Shown piece by piece: positions 25,129 through 34,880 of a DNA stretch of 56,638 nt; the first letter of the stretch is position 1, and the number at the start of each line of letters is the position of its first letter. This DNA comes from JBDHZK01 sp039811865 (GTDB taxonomy: Bacteria > Actinomycetota > Actinomycetes > Propionibacteriales > Propionibacteriaceae), in assembly GCA_039811865.1 (NCBI GenBank), contig JBDHZK010000003.1:1-56638 (forward strand), read 5' to 3'. The position numbers were made by a program, and so were the translations under genes. The notes beneath the pieces were generated by a model. It had not been told where the DNA came from. It did no database searches and saw nothing but the letters and a program-made list of their open reading frames with translations.

Positions 25129-26004
25129 TCAGGTGGGTAGCAGAGAGGGATCCAGCCGGATCAGGCCCTCCTGCGCGCAGGAGGCGGCCAGTCGTCCGTC
25201 GGCGAAGATGCGGCCGAGCGAGAAGCCCAACGCCTTGCTCGCCGACGGCGACACCTGGTCGTAGAGCCACCACTGGTCGGCTCGGGCGGGCCGATGGAAC
25301 CACATGGCATGGTCCAGCGAAGCAGCCGTCATGCCCGGACCACCGAAATGGACTCCGTGTGGCACCGTGCTCACGGCCAACAAGGTCAGATCCGAGGCGT
25401 AGGCCAAGATCATCTGGTGCAGCGCCGGGTCGTCTGGTAGCGCCTGGGACGTGCGCACCCAAACACGCATGTGGGCGCGGTGGCTGTGCGTCGGAATCGT
25501 CCCGTGGGGTCCGGAATCGCCGGCGTGCCGGACGTCCAGCGCACCCCACTCGCGCCGCCAGGCCTCGGCCTCGCGCCCCGATCTCGCGCCGAGGACGTCC
25601 GACAGGCGCGGGCAGTCCTGTGGCCTGGGCACGTCGGCGGGCATAGGATCCCCGTGGTCGAGCCCGGGCTCGTCGATGTGGAACGAAACGGACATCGCGA
25701 AGATCGTCTCGCCCGCTTGTCGCGCCAGCACGCGCCGGGAGGAAAAGCTGCGTCCCTCGCGGGTGTTCTCGACCTCGTAGATCAGCGGCGCGGTCGTCCT
25801 GCCCGGACGCAGGAAGTTCGCCCGAAGGGAATGGGCACTGCGTTCGGGCGAAACGGTGGCATAGCTCGCCGCCAGCGCCTGCGCCAGAACCTGCCCTCCG
25901 AACGAACGCTGCAACTGCGTCTGCGGGTGCCGTCCGCGGAACAGGTCGACCTCGATGCGCTCCAGATCGAGCAGGTCGGCCAGCTCAGCGACCGTCTCAG
26001 GCAT
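25129..26004 (-). CDS. tesB: Acyl-CoA thioesterase II
   Basis: TesB hydrolyses medium- and long-chain acyl-CoA to fatty acid and CoA. The 291 residues form a double hot-dog fold. The first half has LFRGRHPQTQLQRSFGGQVL, SLRANFLRPG and GRSFSSRRVLARQ. The second has LHQMILAYASDLTLL with the active-site Asp, SLDHAMWFHRPARADQWWLY and GRIFADGRLAASCAQEGLIR. Its ATG shares one base with the stop of the PAC2 gene upstream, so the two are coupled. The exact acyl chain preference is unknown. Confidence 0.92.
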   Translation of the reverse strand: MPETVAELADLLDLERIEVDLFRGRHPQTQLQRSFGGQVLAQALAASYATVSPERSAHSLRANFLRPGRTTAPLIYEVENTREGRSFSSRRVLARQAGETIFAMSVSFHIDEPGLDHGDPMPADVPRPQDCPRLSDVLGARSGREAEAWRREWGALDVRHAGDSGPHGTIPTHSHRAHMRVWVRTSQALPDDPALHQMILAYASDLTLLAVSTVPHGVHFGGPGMTAASLDHAMWFHRPARADQWWLYDQVSPSASKALGFSLGRIFADGRLAASCAQEGLIRLDPSLLPT

Positions 26005-26897
26005 CAGCCCGACCCGTCGTCGTCGTCCTGCTCGGCCAGGAACCGCTCGACCGCGGCGCCGATCTCCTCAGCGCTGGGGACGCTCTCGTTCGGATGCTCG
26101 CGCAGTTGGTCGTATTGCTCCTCCAGGGCCGCAAGGATTTGCGGGAACTCCGCCTCATCACTGACCTCGGTATGGATCGCCGCCAGGTTGCCGGCCAACT
26201 GCTCCTCGAGCTGGTCGGAGGGCAGCGCCAGCCCGGTGGCCTGCTTGATCCGGGCAAGGACGGCCAGCGTGGCCTGGTGAAACGTGCTTTGGGCCAGGTA
26301 GTGCGGCACGTGGGCCACGAACCCCATGGCGAGCCGATCCTCGCGGCCGGCCAGGTACTCCAGCATCGCCGACCAACTACCTGGGATCTGGATGCGGTCG
26401 ATCCAGATGGGGTTTCCCTGCGCCAGCTCCGGGTCGGTGGAATGCGCGGTGACCAGCGTCGGGCGGGTGTGCGGGACGCCCATCGGGACGCCTTGGGCCG
26501 TCACCAGGTTGGACACCTCCAGGCGCGAGGCGATGTCCAAGATGGCCTCGGCGAACCGCATCCACTGGGTGTCGGGCTCGGGGCCGTGGAGCAGCAGGAA
26601 GTAGCGACCGTCCTCGTCGGTGAGCCGGTACAGCTTCAACGAGAACGCGTTCATACCGACCCACTGGTTGGTGTCGAACGTCATCACGGGCCGGCGGGAG
26701 CGATAGTCGTGCAACTGATCGTGATCGAACTCGACGACCACCTCGCTGGGGCAGTTCTCCAAGAGGTGCTCGGCCAGTCCGCGAGTGACCGAGGCCGCGT
26801 CCACATAGCCCTCGAGCAGGTGCAGCAGGACTGGCTTGGTGCCACGCAGCGAGGACCACACTTCGGGGTCCAGCGTGTAAAGCAGCCGGGGGTCCAT
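26004..26897 (-). CDS. PAC2 family protein (proteasome assembly chaperone-like)
   Basis: The 297-residue protein matches the PAC2 family, common in proteasome-bearing and related actinobacteria. Visible parts are PVLLHLLEGYVDAASVTRGL, EFDHDQLHDYRSRRPVMTFD, the strand LLHGPEPDTQWMRFAEAIL, and GVPMGVPHTRPTLVTAHST. The C-terminus is acidic. Bacterial PAC2 proteins have no settled biochemical role; a link to ATP-grasp or proteasome partners is only suggested. ATG 26897 or GTG 26900 may start the protein; TAAAGT lies 7-10 nt upstream, consistent with a leaderless transcript. Confidence 0.85.
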   Translation of the reverse strand: MDPRLLYTLDPEVWSSLRGTKPVLLHLLEGYVDAASVTRGLAEHLLENCPSEVVVEFDHDQLHDYRSRRPVMTFDTNQWVGMNAFSLKLYRLTDEDGRYFLLLHGPEPDTQWMRFAEAILDIASRLEVSNLVTAQGVPMGVPHTRPTLVTAHSTDPELAQGNPIWIDRIQIPGSWSAMLEYLAGREDRLAMGFVAHVPHYLAQSTFHQATLAVLARIKQATGLALPSDQLEEQLAGNLAAIHTEVSDEAEFPQILAALEEQYDQLREHPNESVPSAEEIGAAVERFLAEQDDDDGSG

Positions 26898-26975
26898 CAC
26901 CACAGCCACTTTACCGAGGCGCCTTGCGATGCGGCCCCGAACGCGCACATCCTGCCTCGGACGGGACCGGCCCGC

Positions 26976-29900
26976 TCACCGCTTCGAGGCCGCCGACTCC
27001 AGCGCCTTTCGGACACGCTTGGCCGAGACCGGCTCCGACGTGCCCAACGCCTGAGCGAACAACCCCACCCGCAGCTCCTCGATCAGCCAACCGACCCGTT
27101 CGACCTGGGCCGGCAGCGGCCCCGGCGGCTGGGCCGCGCACAACTCGGCGTAGTCAGCCTCGAGGCCGCCGATCACCTCGGCCGCGGCATCGTCCCGGGC
27201 GCGATTGGACCGCCGAGCCGAGATCCGGCGCTCGGCGGCTCTCAGGTAGCGCACCAAATGACCGCCCCAGGGCTCCGGGGTGGCCGCCACAAAACCGGCG
27301 AAGACTAGGTTTCGAGCCTGTTCTTCGATGTCGGCCTTAGCTTCGGAGGCCGGCATCGCCGCCAGTTCTCGCTCCAGGGCGCCGCGCGCCAGGAGGATCT
27401 CGCCGGTTCGCTGGACCAGCGCCAGCATCCGTTCGGGCAGGCCCGAGCGCACGCCGACGACGAGTGCGTCGAAGGCTGCCTGGTCGCGAACGTCCTGCGC
27501 CCTGTCCCCGATGAGGTCGCCCACGGCCTTTAACCGGCAGTCGGCCAGAAGCTCGCCGACGCTGGCGTAAGGGCTGGCCGCCAGGGCGAACTTGGTGGCG
27601 TTCGACAGCCGGGCCACCACCGACCGGGTCGGGTCGGGCGTGTTCAGGACGACCAGCCGGCGCAGCCCGGCGGCCTGCGACTGTGCCGCCTTGGCCGGGC
27701 TGTCGTAGACCAGGACGCCGACGGTGCCGCCCTCGTCGGTCAGCGCGGGGAAACCGACGACCGGGTGCTGTGTCGTTCCCGCCTCGATCCGGCTAGGGAG
27801 TTCGCCGAAGGTCCAGGTTCGCTCGCCGTTGGCCCGCACGCGGGCCGCCGCCGCGGTCAGAGTCGCGGTGAGCTGGTCGGCGTGGCTTTCGCGCAAGTCG
27901 TCCAGATCCTTGCCGACCGCGATCAGCCGACCGTCGGAGACCAGCCGGAAACGGACCCGCAGGTGGTCTGGGATCGCATCGGGACGCCACGCATCCGGCG
28001 GCACGACAACTCCCCGAACGGCCCTGATCGCCTCGCCCAGGGCCAGCTGGAACGGCCGGCTCTCATCTGCCACGATCCGCGCCAGGGCGGCCTTCGCCAC
28101 GTCCGGTGCGGGCACCAGCTGGACGCGCAGTTGCTTCGGCAAGGAGCGGATCAACTCTGTGGCCAACTCCTGGCGCAGTCCCGGCACTTGCCAGGAGAAC
28201 GGGGCCGCGGACAACTGGTTGAAGCGGCTCAGCTCGACGTCCACCGTGACGCCGTCGCGCTCACCGCCGGGATCGAAGACGTAGTCGACTGGGACCGCCA
28301 GACCCCCGACGGTCCAGGCGTCTGGGTACTCGTCGGCGTCGGCGGCCTCCCCGGCCAGCAGGTCTTCGGGGCGGAGGTCGAGGTAGGCGTCGTCCTCGCG
28401 ACGCTTGGTGCGCCACCAGGAGTCGAAGTGGGCCACCGAGCAGATCTCGGACGGCAGGCGCGCGTCGTAGAAGTCGAAGATCGCCTGGTCGTCCACGACG
28501 ATGTCGCGGCGCCGACTGCGTTCCTCAAGTTCTTCCGCCTCCGCGCGGGCCCGGGCGTTGCGGGCGAAGAAGTGGTGTCGGGTGCGCCACTGCCCCTCGA
28601 CGAGCGCCGACTGGATGAAGATGGCCCGGGCACCCTCGGGGTCGATCCGACCGTACGAGACGGCGCGCCCGGCGACGATCGGAACGCCGTACAACGTCAC
28701 CGTCTCATCGGCCACGACATTGCCCGCGCGCGCGGACCATCTGGGCTCGGAGTAGCGCCGGTGCAGCAGGTGCGCGCCGACGTCCTCGATCTGGGCGGCG
28801 TCGATCGGGGCCACCGTCCGCGCCCAGAGGCGGCTGGTTTCGACCAACTCGACCGCCATCACCAAGGCCGGACTCGATCGTTGCGCGGCCGACCCCGGCT
28901 GAATCGCGAACCGCGCTCCCCTCGCTCCCTGGTACTCCGCCAACGGACGCCGGCGCCGTCCCGGCTGGTGGGCGACGGCGGCCGAGGTGTCGAGCAGGCC
29001 GACGTGGGAGAGCAAGCCCGACAGCACCGCGGTATGGACTCGCTGCGGCGTCGCCGGCGAATCGTTGCGGTTCAGCCCCACCTCGGCGCAGGCCTCCCGC
29101 AATTGGGCGTGCAGATCCTGCCACTCCCGGACGCGGACGAAGCTGAGGTACTCGTCGCGGCACAGCCGCCGAAAGGCATTGCCCGAAAGCCGCCGCGCAG
29201 CGCCGCGCAGGTAGGTCCACAGGCGGCCGAGGGCGGAGATGTCGGAGTTGTCGGGTTGCTCGCCCGGCAACGCTTCCCCATCGGCACCAAGGGGCGCCCA
29301 GAAGCGGCGATGCGCGGCGTCGGCCTGCTCGCGCGCCGCCATCGGCCGCTCGCGGACGTCCGGGATCGCCAGCCCCGCCACGATCGGCAGCACCTCGCGC
29401 AGGCAGTCCTGCCGCTCGGCTTCCAACAGCATGCGGCCCAGCCTGGGATCGACCGGGAGGCGGGCCAGGCGGCGTCCCATTGGGGTGAGGTGTGGCGTCC
29501 CGGCGCGGTGCAAGTCGGCCAGGGCGCCCAGTTCGCGCAACAGCCGCAGCCCGTCGGAGATCTGGCTGCCGTCTGGGGGCTCGACGAACGGGAAGGTCGC
29601 AATGTCGCCCAGGTCGGCGTCGGCCATCTGCAAGATGACCGCAGCCAGGTTGGTGCGCTTGATCTCGGGTTCGGTGAACTCGGGGCGGGAGGCGTAGTCG
29701 TCGGCGGAGTAGAGGCGGATGCAGATGCCGGGGGCGACGCGCCCGCACCGGCCGGCGCGCTGGTCGGCCGATGCCCGCGAGATCGCCTCGATCGGCAGGC
29801 GCTGAACCTTCGTCCGGGCCGAGTAACGCGAGATTCGGGCCGTCCCGGGATCGATGACGTAACGGATACCCGGCACTGTCAGCGAGGTTTCGGCGACGTT

Positions 29901-30746
29901 GGTGGCCAAGACGATGCGCCGTCCGGAGTGGGGGCTGAACACCCGCTGCTGCTCCCCCGCGCTCAGCCGGGCATACAGCGGCAGCACCTCGGTGGCGCGC
30001 AAATCCATCGCGGCGATCGCCTCCGCCGCATCGCGGATCTCGCGCTCCCCGGACAAAAACACCAGGATGTCGCCGGTTCCCTCGGCCACCAGTTCGCCGA
30101 CCGCGGCGCGGATTCCGCTCACTTGGTCGGCGTCGTCCTCGGCCGGCGCCTCGGCGAGCGGCCGATAGCGAAGTTCGACCGGGTACGTCCGTCCGGACAC
30201 CTGGACGATCGGCGCGTCACCGAAGTGGGCGGAGAAGCGGGCCGTGTCGATCGTGGCCGAGGTGACGATCACCCGCAGCTCCGGCCGCCGCGCCAGCAAC
30301 TGCTTCAGGTAGCCGAGCAGGAAGTCGATATTGAGGCTGCGCTCGTGTGCCTCGTCCACGATGATCGTGTCGTAGCGGCGCAGGTCGCGGTCGTGAGCGA
30401 TCTCGGCGAGCAGAATGCCGTCGGTCATCAGCTTCACACGCGTCTGACGTCCGGCCTGGCGTTGGAAGCGGACCTGATAGCCGACGACCTCGCCCACCCG
30501 GGTGCCCAGCTCGTCGGCCACGCGCTGCGCCACCGATCGGGCCGCGATGCGCCGGGGCTGGGTGTGGCCGATGCTCTTTCGGCCGGCGAGCAGACAGATC
30601 TTGGGCAACTGAGTGGTCTTGCCGGAGCCGGTTTCGCCGGCGACCACCAGCACCTGATGGGACGCCAGCGCAGCCGCGATCTCGTCCACGTGAGCGCTGA
30701 TCGGCAGCTCGGGATCGAAGTCGATCCGTACGTCCGGGGCGTCCAT
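26976..30746 (-). CDS. hrpA: DEAH-box ATP-dependent RNA helicase HrpA
   Basis: At 1256 residues this is a full-length HrpA-type helicase, linked in other bacteria to mRNA processing and rescue of stalled ribosomes. Motif I is VVAGETGSGKTTQLPKI (about residue 35), motif II IIVDEAHERSLN, motif III VTSATIDTARF, and motif VI SADQRAGRCGRVAPG. The helicase-associated and OB-fold parts follow, and the long C-terminal DUF3418-type region covers the last half. ATG 30746 has TAAGCT ending 9 nt upstream and no clear ribosome site, suggesting leaderless translation. Confidence 0.95.
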   Translation of the reverse strand: MDAPDVRIDFDPELPISAHVDEIAAALASHQVLVVAGETGSGKTTQLPKICLLAGRKSIGHTQPRRIAARSVAQRVADELGTRVGEVVGYQVRFQRQAGRQTRVKLMTDGILLAEIAHDRDLRRYDTIIVDEAHERSLNIDFLLGYLKQLLARRPELRVIVTSATIDTARFSAHFGDAPIVQVSGRTYPVELRYRPLAEAPAEDDADQVSGIRAAVGELVAEGTGDILVFLSGEREIRDAAEAIAAMDLRATEVLPLYARLSAGEQQRVFSPHSGRRIVLATNVAETSLTVPGIRYVIDPGTARISRYSARTKVQRLPIEAISRASADQRAGRCGRVAPGICIRLYSADDYASRPEFTEPEIKRTNLAAVILQMADADLGDIATFPFVEPPDGSQISDGLRLLRELGALADLHRAGTPHLTPMGRRLARLPVDPRLGRMLLEAERQDCLREVLPIVAGLAIPDVRERPMAAREQADAAHRRFWAPLGADGEALPGEQPDNSDISALGRLWTYLRGAARRLSGNAFRRLCRDEYLSFVRVREWQDLHAQLREACAEVGLNRNDSPATPQRVHTAVLSGLLSHVGLLDTSAAVAHQPGRRRRPLAEYQGARGARFAIQPGSAAQRSSPALVMAVELVETSRLWARTVAPIDAAQIEDVGAHLLHRRYSEPRWSARAGNVVADETVTLYGVPIVAGRAVSYGRIDPEGARAIFIQSALVEGQWRTRHHFFARNARARAEAEELEERSRRRDIVVDDQAIFDFYDARLPSEICSVAHFDSWWRTKRREDDAYLDLRPEDLLAGEAADADEYPDAWTVGGLAVPVDYVFDPGGERDGVTVDVELSRFNQLSAAPFSWQVPGLRQELATELIRSLPKQLRVQLVPAPDVAKAALARIVADESRPFQLALGEAIRAVRGVVVPPDAWRPDAIPDHLRVRFRLVSDGRLIAVGKDLDDLRESHADQLTATLTAAAARVRANGERTWTFGELPSRIEAGTTQHPVVGFPALTDEGGTVGVLVYDSPAKAAQSQAAGLRRLVVLNTPDPTRSVVARLSNATKFALAASPYASVGELLADCRLKAVGDLIGDRAQDVRDQAAFDALVVGVRSGLPERMLALVQRTGEILLARGALERELAAMPASEAKADIEEQARNLVFAGFVAATPEPWGGHLVRYLRAAERRISARRSNRARDDAAAEVIGGLEADYAELCAAQPPGPLPAQVERVGWLIEELRVGLFAQALGTSEPVSAKRVRKALESAASKR

Positions 30747-30800
30747 GGCCGGACCAGCTTAGGCGCGCCACCCCGCCAGCCGCGACCGGGATCTCCTGGG

Positions 30801-31493
30801 TCACCCGTCCCGGTCGGGCCTGACCTCCACCCCGGCGGCGTCGGCGAACGCCGGGGCCAGGTCGAGCAACTGGGTGTAGTTGATCGAGGCGCCTCTCAGA
30901 GAGTCAATCCCGTCGGGCACCGTCAACTCCACGGCGTCCTGAAACTCGACCTTCGTCAGGCGCGAACCGGCGAGCTTGACCGCATTCAGCCGGCACCCGG
31001 GGAATCGAACGCGTTCCAGCGTGGATCCGGCCAGATCGATGTCAGAGATGACGCAATCGACGAAGTCGACATCGACCAGCACGGTGCCGCGAAAGTTGAC
31101 CGAGTCGAGTTTGCAGCCGGTGAACGTGACCCTGCGCAGCTCAGCCCCGTGGAACTGCAGCCCCGCGAACGCGGACGAGTTCACCTCTACCTCAGCCCAA
31201 GAGGTGTCGGCGAGCGTAACTCCGACGAGACGACAAGCGCAGATCCATACGTCGCTGAGCCGGGCGCCGCGCAACGACCCGCCGCTGGCGTTGACGAAGC
31301 GCAGCGCGCACTCCAGCAGCTTCACGTCCGGCGCGACCAAATCGTCCCAGACGGCATCGACCCACGAGGTGCAGTCGTACGAGCCGCGCACAACTGGCTC
31401 CGACTCCGCCGCGACCAAGTGCCTTGCGAAGGGCAAGTCTGCTAGCGCGCGCGGGAGGGCAATCCGACGCTTCCGCGCTCTCCCCGTCGCCAT
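30801..31493 (-). CDS. Pentapeptide-repeat protein
   Basis: The 230-residue protein contains tandem A[D/N]Lxx-type five-residue repeats from about residue 75 to 200 (for example GGSLRGARLSDV, VNFRGTVLVDVDFVD, IDLAGSTLERVRFPG), predicted to form a right-handed quadrilateral beta-helix. The basic N-terminus (ATGRARKRRI) is not a signal peptide. Some pentapeptide proteins (MfpA, Qnr) mimic DNA and protect gyrase, but many have no known role and nothing here points to gyrase. It sits 19 nt downstream of uspA on the same strand and may share its transcript. Confidence 0.8.
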   Translation of the reverse strand: MATGRARKRRIALPRALADLPFARHLVAAESEPVVRGSYDCTSWVDAVWDDLVAPDVKLLECALRFVNASGGSLRGARLSDVWICACRLVGVTLADTSWAEVEVNSSAFAGLQFHGAELRRVTFTGCKLDSVNFRGTVLVDVDFVDCVISDIDLAGSTLERVRFPGCRLNAVKLAGSRLTKVEFQDAVELTVPDGIDSLRGASINYTQLLDLAPAFADAAGVEVRPDRDG

Positions 31494-31512
31494 GACCTTC
31501 AGCCTGGGCGGA

Positions 31513-32391
31513 TCAGCGCAGCAAGACCAGCGGGCACTCCGCATGCGCCATGAGCCCACGAATGGTCGAACCGACCGTGTAGGTCGGGAAGTCCAGGTGC
31601 ACACTCAACACCAGCGCATCCAGCTTGGCCGACCAGTCGTGCAGGATCTCCACCGGTTGACCGAAAGCCGTCTCGACGTCGATCTGAACCTCAGGATGCG
31701 CCTCCCGGATGGGCTCCAGGGCCGCGTTGGTCTCCTCCGCAATCCGCCGCACCACCTCGTCGCGCTTGTTCACCGGCACACCCTGCCCCCGAAACAGCCC
31801 CGTTGCTTCGCGCACGACGGTGATGACGACCAAGCGCGACCCGCGCCGGGACGCTTCGTTGACCGCCCAATCCAGCGCCGCGGACGAGCGTCCCCTTGGC
31901 CCCAAGGCCACCCCGATCACACCGCGAAGCTCGCTTTGGGTCGGGTCACCGGCGTCGGAGGCGACCAGGATCACCGGCGAGTGCGCGCTGGCCACCACGC
32001 CGACGCTGGTGCTGCCGACCGTGCGACGCTCGCCGGTGGTGGCGCGCCGGCCAACGACCAACGCGCTGGCATGGGCGGAAAGGGACGACAAGACGGTCAC
32101 CGGGTCGCCCAGCATCACCTCGGCGCGCAGCTTTTCGGTGGGCACCCCCAGCCCGCGGGCAAGCTCGGCCGCCTCGTGGATCGTCGCTTTGGCCTCGTTC
32201 TCGATCTCATCGGTGTCGTAGACCACGCCCCACCCGTTGTTCACGGCCGTGTCGTCAACCGCACAGACGAGCACCAACTCGGCGCCACGAGATACCGCCT
32301 CGACGCCGGCGAGCTTGACGGCGCGCAGGGCGTCGGCCGAGCCGTCCACCCCGACGAGGATTCGCGGGGGGCCGGCGTAGGGGTCGGACAT
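31513..32391 (-). CDS. Universal stress protein with two USP domains
   Basis: The 292-residue protein has two tandem USP domains. The first starts RILVGVDGSADALRAVKLA and ends near SALVVGRRATTGERRTVGST; the second starts GVIGVALGPRGRSSAALDWA and ends with LMAHAECPLVLLR. The G-2x-G-9x-G-(S/T) type ATP-binding loop is present in the first domain (VGRRATTGERRTVGSTS) but unclear in the second. ATG 32391 is preceded by AGGAGA. In actinobacteria such proteins respond to hypoxia or stationary phase; that role is inferred. It lies 41 nt downstream of xfp. Confidence 0.9.
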   Translation of the reverse strand: MSDPYAGPPRILVGVDGSADALRAVKLAGVEAVSRGAELVLVCAVDDTAVNNGWGVVYDTDEIENEAKATIHEAAELARGLGVPTEKLRAEVMLGDPVTVLSSLSAHASALVVGRRATTGERRTVGSTSVGVVASAHSPVILVASDAGDPTQSELRGVIGVALGPRGRSSAALDWAVNEASRRGSRLVVITVVREATGLFRGQGVPVNKRDEVVRRIAEETNAALEPIREAHPEVQIDVETAFGQPVEILHDWSAKLDALVLSVHLDFPTYTVGSTIRGLMAHAECPLVLLR

Positions 32392-32432
32392 TGGTTCTCC
32401 TGTTCGAAGGTCGTCGGGTGGACGGTCGAGGG

Positions 32433-34805
32433 TCAACTGGTGAGTTGGCCGAGCTTCCAGTCACGGACCTCGGGCAGGTCCTCCAGATGCTCCACAACGT
32501 ACTGCGCGTGACGCTCCAACTGGGCCTCACACCACCGCTTCAGCGCCGTGGCGCCATGCGGTGTGACGCGGGCGTTGTTGATCGCGTCCATCACCAGGTG
32601 ATAGCGGGACGCCCGGTTCTGCACCACCATGTCGAACGGTGTGGTCGTGGTGCCTTCCTCGATGAAACCCCGCACCCGGAAGCGATCGGCGTCTGGACGT
32701 CCGTGCACCAGTTGGTGGATGGCACCTGGGTAACCGTGGAACGCGAAGATCACGTCCTTGGTGTCGGTGAACAGCTCCCGAAAGTAGGTGTCGCTCATCC
32801 CGTGCGGGTGGTCCTTCGGCCGATGCAGGGTCATCAGGTCAACTACGTTGACCACCCGGGTACGCAGCCCGGGCAGCTTCGCTTTCAGGATCTCGGCGGC
32901 GGCCACCGTCTCCATCGTGACGATGTCGCCGGCGCAGGCCAGCACGATGTCGGGCTCGCCGGCCGACTCGGGTGTGCCCGCCCACTCCCAGGTGGACGCC
33001 CCGCGCGTGCAGTGCTCGACCGCTTCATCCATGCTCAGCCACTGCGGCTGCGGCTGCTTGTCGATCACGATCAAGTTCACGTACGACCGCGACGCGAAGC
33101 AGTGATCCGCCACGGACAGCAGGCAGTTCGCGTCCGGCGGCAGGTAGATCCGGCCGACCTCGCCGCGATGGTTCAGCACGACCGACAACAATCCCGGCCC
33201 TTGGTGGCTGAAGCCGTTGTGATCGTTGCGCCACGCGGTCGAGGTCAGCAGGATGTTCAGGCTGGGCACCGGGCCGCGCCAGGGCAGCGCCTCCGCCTCC
33301 TGCAACCACTTGGCGTGCTGCACGGTCTGGGACGCGCTGACCATCGCGAACGCCTCATAGGTCGCGAACAAGCCGTGCCGGCCGGTCAGGGTGTAGCCCT
33401 CCAGCCAGCCGTGGCAGGAGTGCTCGGAGAGCACCTCCATCACCCGCCCGTCGGGGCCAAGTTTCACGTCGTCGGCGGTGAGCGCCTCCATCCAGGCGCG
33501 ATCGGACGCCTCGAACACCGCGCCGAGTCGGTTGCTGTTGGTCTCGTCGGGGCAGAACAAGCGGAAGCTGTCGGGGTTGAGCCGGTAGATCTCGCGCATG
33601 AACTCGCCCAGCTTGCGCGTGGATTCCGCACGCTCGGCCGCGCGCACCGGGACGTCCACGGCGAGATCGCGAAAGTCCGGCAGGTTCAGGTCGGGGGCGC
33701 TCAGCCCCGCGTTGGCGTGGCGGGTGCCGGACATGGACGCCGGTGGCCGCGGGTTGTTCGCCAGGACGAGGGGCGTCGGTGCGCCGTCGGCGTCGAACAG
33801 TTCGGTGGGCCGATAGGAGCGCAACCACTGCTCCAGCAGAGCGAGGTGCTCGGGGTTGTCCTTGACCCCTGACAGCGGCACCTGGTGCGCCCGCCAGGTG
33901 CCCTCGACCTGGACGCCGTCCACCTGGTCTGGGCCGGTCCAGCCCTTCGGGGTGCGCATGATGATCATCGGCCAATGCGGCCGTTTGCCGTCCCAGCCCT
34001 GGCGGGCGGACGTTTGGATCTCGCGGATCTTGTCGTAGGCCAGCCCCAGAGCCTCCGCGAAGCGGTGATGCATCCCCGGCAGATCGTCGCCACCGACCTC
34101 GATCACCTCATAGCCGTGGCCCTCGAACAGGCTCCGAACCTCCGCGGGATCCTTTCGGGCCAGGACGGTCGGGGCGGCGATCTTCGCGCCATTGAGGTGC
34201 AGGATCGGTAGGACGGCGCCGTCGGAGACCGGGTTGAGGAACGAGATGCCCTTCCATGAACCCTCGAGCGGCCCGGTCTCGGCCTCGCCGTCGCCCACCA
34301 CGGCGATGGTCAGCAGGTCGGGATTGTCGAACACCGAACCGAACGCGTGGACGAGTGCGTAGCCGAGTTCGCCACCCTCGTGGATGGATCCTGGCGTGGT
34401 CACCGAGACGTGGCTCGGGATCCCGCCCGGCGCCGAGAACTGCCGGCACAGCCGCTTGACCCCGGCCTCGTCCAGGGTGACGTGCGGGAAGGCGTCGGTG
34501 TAGGTGCCCTCCAAGTAGGACGCCGCGACCAGGCTCGGCCCCCCATGGCCCGGCCCGGTGATGAACAGGCACTCCTGGCCGGTGTGCCGAATCAAGCGCG
34601 ACACGTGGGCGTAGACGAAGCTCAGGCCCGGACCCGTCCCCCAATGGCCGAGGAGTCTCGGTTTGATGTCCATCGCGGAGAGCGGCCGGCGCAGCAGCGG
34701 GTTGTCCATCAAGTAGATCTGGCCAACCGTGAGGTAGTTGTTGGCGCGCCACCAGGCGTCGAGGCCGGCTAGTTCGCGTTCGTCCAGGTTCGGCAAATGC
34801 GGCAT
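32433..34805 (-). CDS. xfp: Xylulose-5-phosphate/fructose-6-phosphate phosphoketolase
   Basis: This thiamine-diphosphate enzyme splits xylulose 5-phosphate (and often fructose 6-phosphate) with phosphate to give acetyl phosphate and a sugar phosphate. The 790-residue length is typical. Signature stretches are NYLTVGQIYLMDNPLLRRPL, LLGHWGTGPGLSFVYAH, FITGPGHGGPSLVAASYLEG and the ThDP/Mg site VVGDGEAETGPLEGSW. The enzyme can run a bifid-like shunt beside glycolysis. TACGGT ends 6 nt before ATG 34805 and GAGGG is also there, so leaderless or weak-SD starts are both possible. Substrate range cannot be told from sequence. Confidence 0.95.
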   Translation of the reverse strand: MPHLPNLDERELAGLDAWWRANNYLTVGQIYLMDNPLLRRPLSAMDIKPRLLGHWGTGPGLSFVYAHVSRLIRHTGQECLFITGPGHGGPSLVAASYLEGTYTDAFPHVTLDEAGVKRLCRQFSAPGGIPSHVSVTTPGSIHEGGELGYALVHAFGSVFDNPDLLTIAVVGDGEAETGPLEGSWKGISFLNPVSDGAVLPILHLNGAKIAAPTVLARKDPAEVRSLFEGHGYEVIEVGGDDLPGMHHRFAEALGLAYDKIREIQTSARQGWDGKRPHWPMIIMRTPKGWTGPDQVDGVQVEGTWRAHQVPLSGVKDNPEHLALLEQWLRSYRPTELFDADGAPTPLVLANNPRPPASMSGTRHANAGLSAPDLNLPDFRDLAVDVPVRAAERAESTRKLGEFMREIYRLNPDSFRLFCPDETNSNRLGAVFEASDRAWMEALTADDVKLGPDGRVMEVLSEHSCHGWLEGYTLTGRHGLFATYEAFAMVSASQTVQHAKWLQEAEALPWRGPVPSLNILLTSTAWRNDHNGFSHQGPGLLSVVLNHRGEVGRIYLPPDANCLLSVADHCFASRSYVNLIVIDKQPQPQWLSMDEAVEHCTRGASTWEWAGTPESAGEPDIVLACAGDIVTMETVAAAEILKAKLPGLRTRVVNVVDLMTLHRPKDHPHGMSDTYFRELFTDTKDVIFAFHGYPGAIHQLVHGRPDADRFRVRGFIEEGTTTTPFDMVVQNRASRYHLVMDAINNARVTPHGATALKRWCEAQLERHAQYVVEHLEDLPEVRDWKLGQLTS

Positions 34806-34880
34806 GCCCTCACCGTAGCCCTGGTGCGCCGACGCGGACCCGACGGATCCGGGACGACTTCGACCAACGCCCGGTGAACG

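Noticed and set aside
27765..31445. A 1226-codon open frame on the plus strand opposite hrpA
   Set aside because: hrpA on the minus strand has every helicase motif; the plus-strand reading has low-complexity Arg/Gly/Val content and no family features. It is a typical antisense shadow in G+C-rich DNA.
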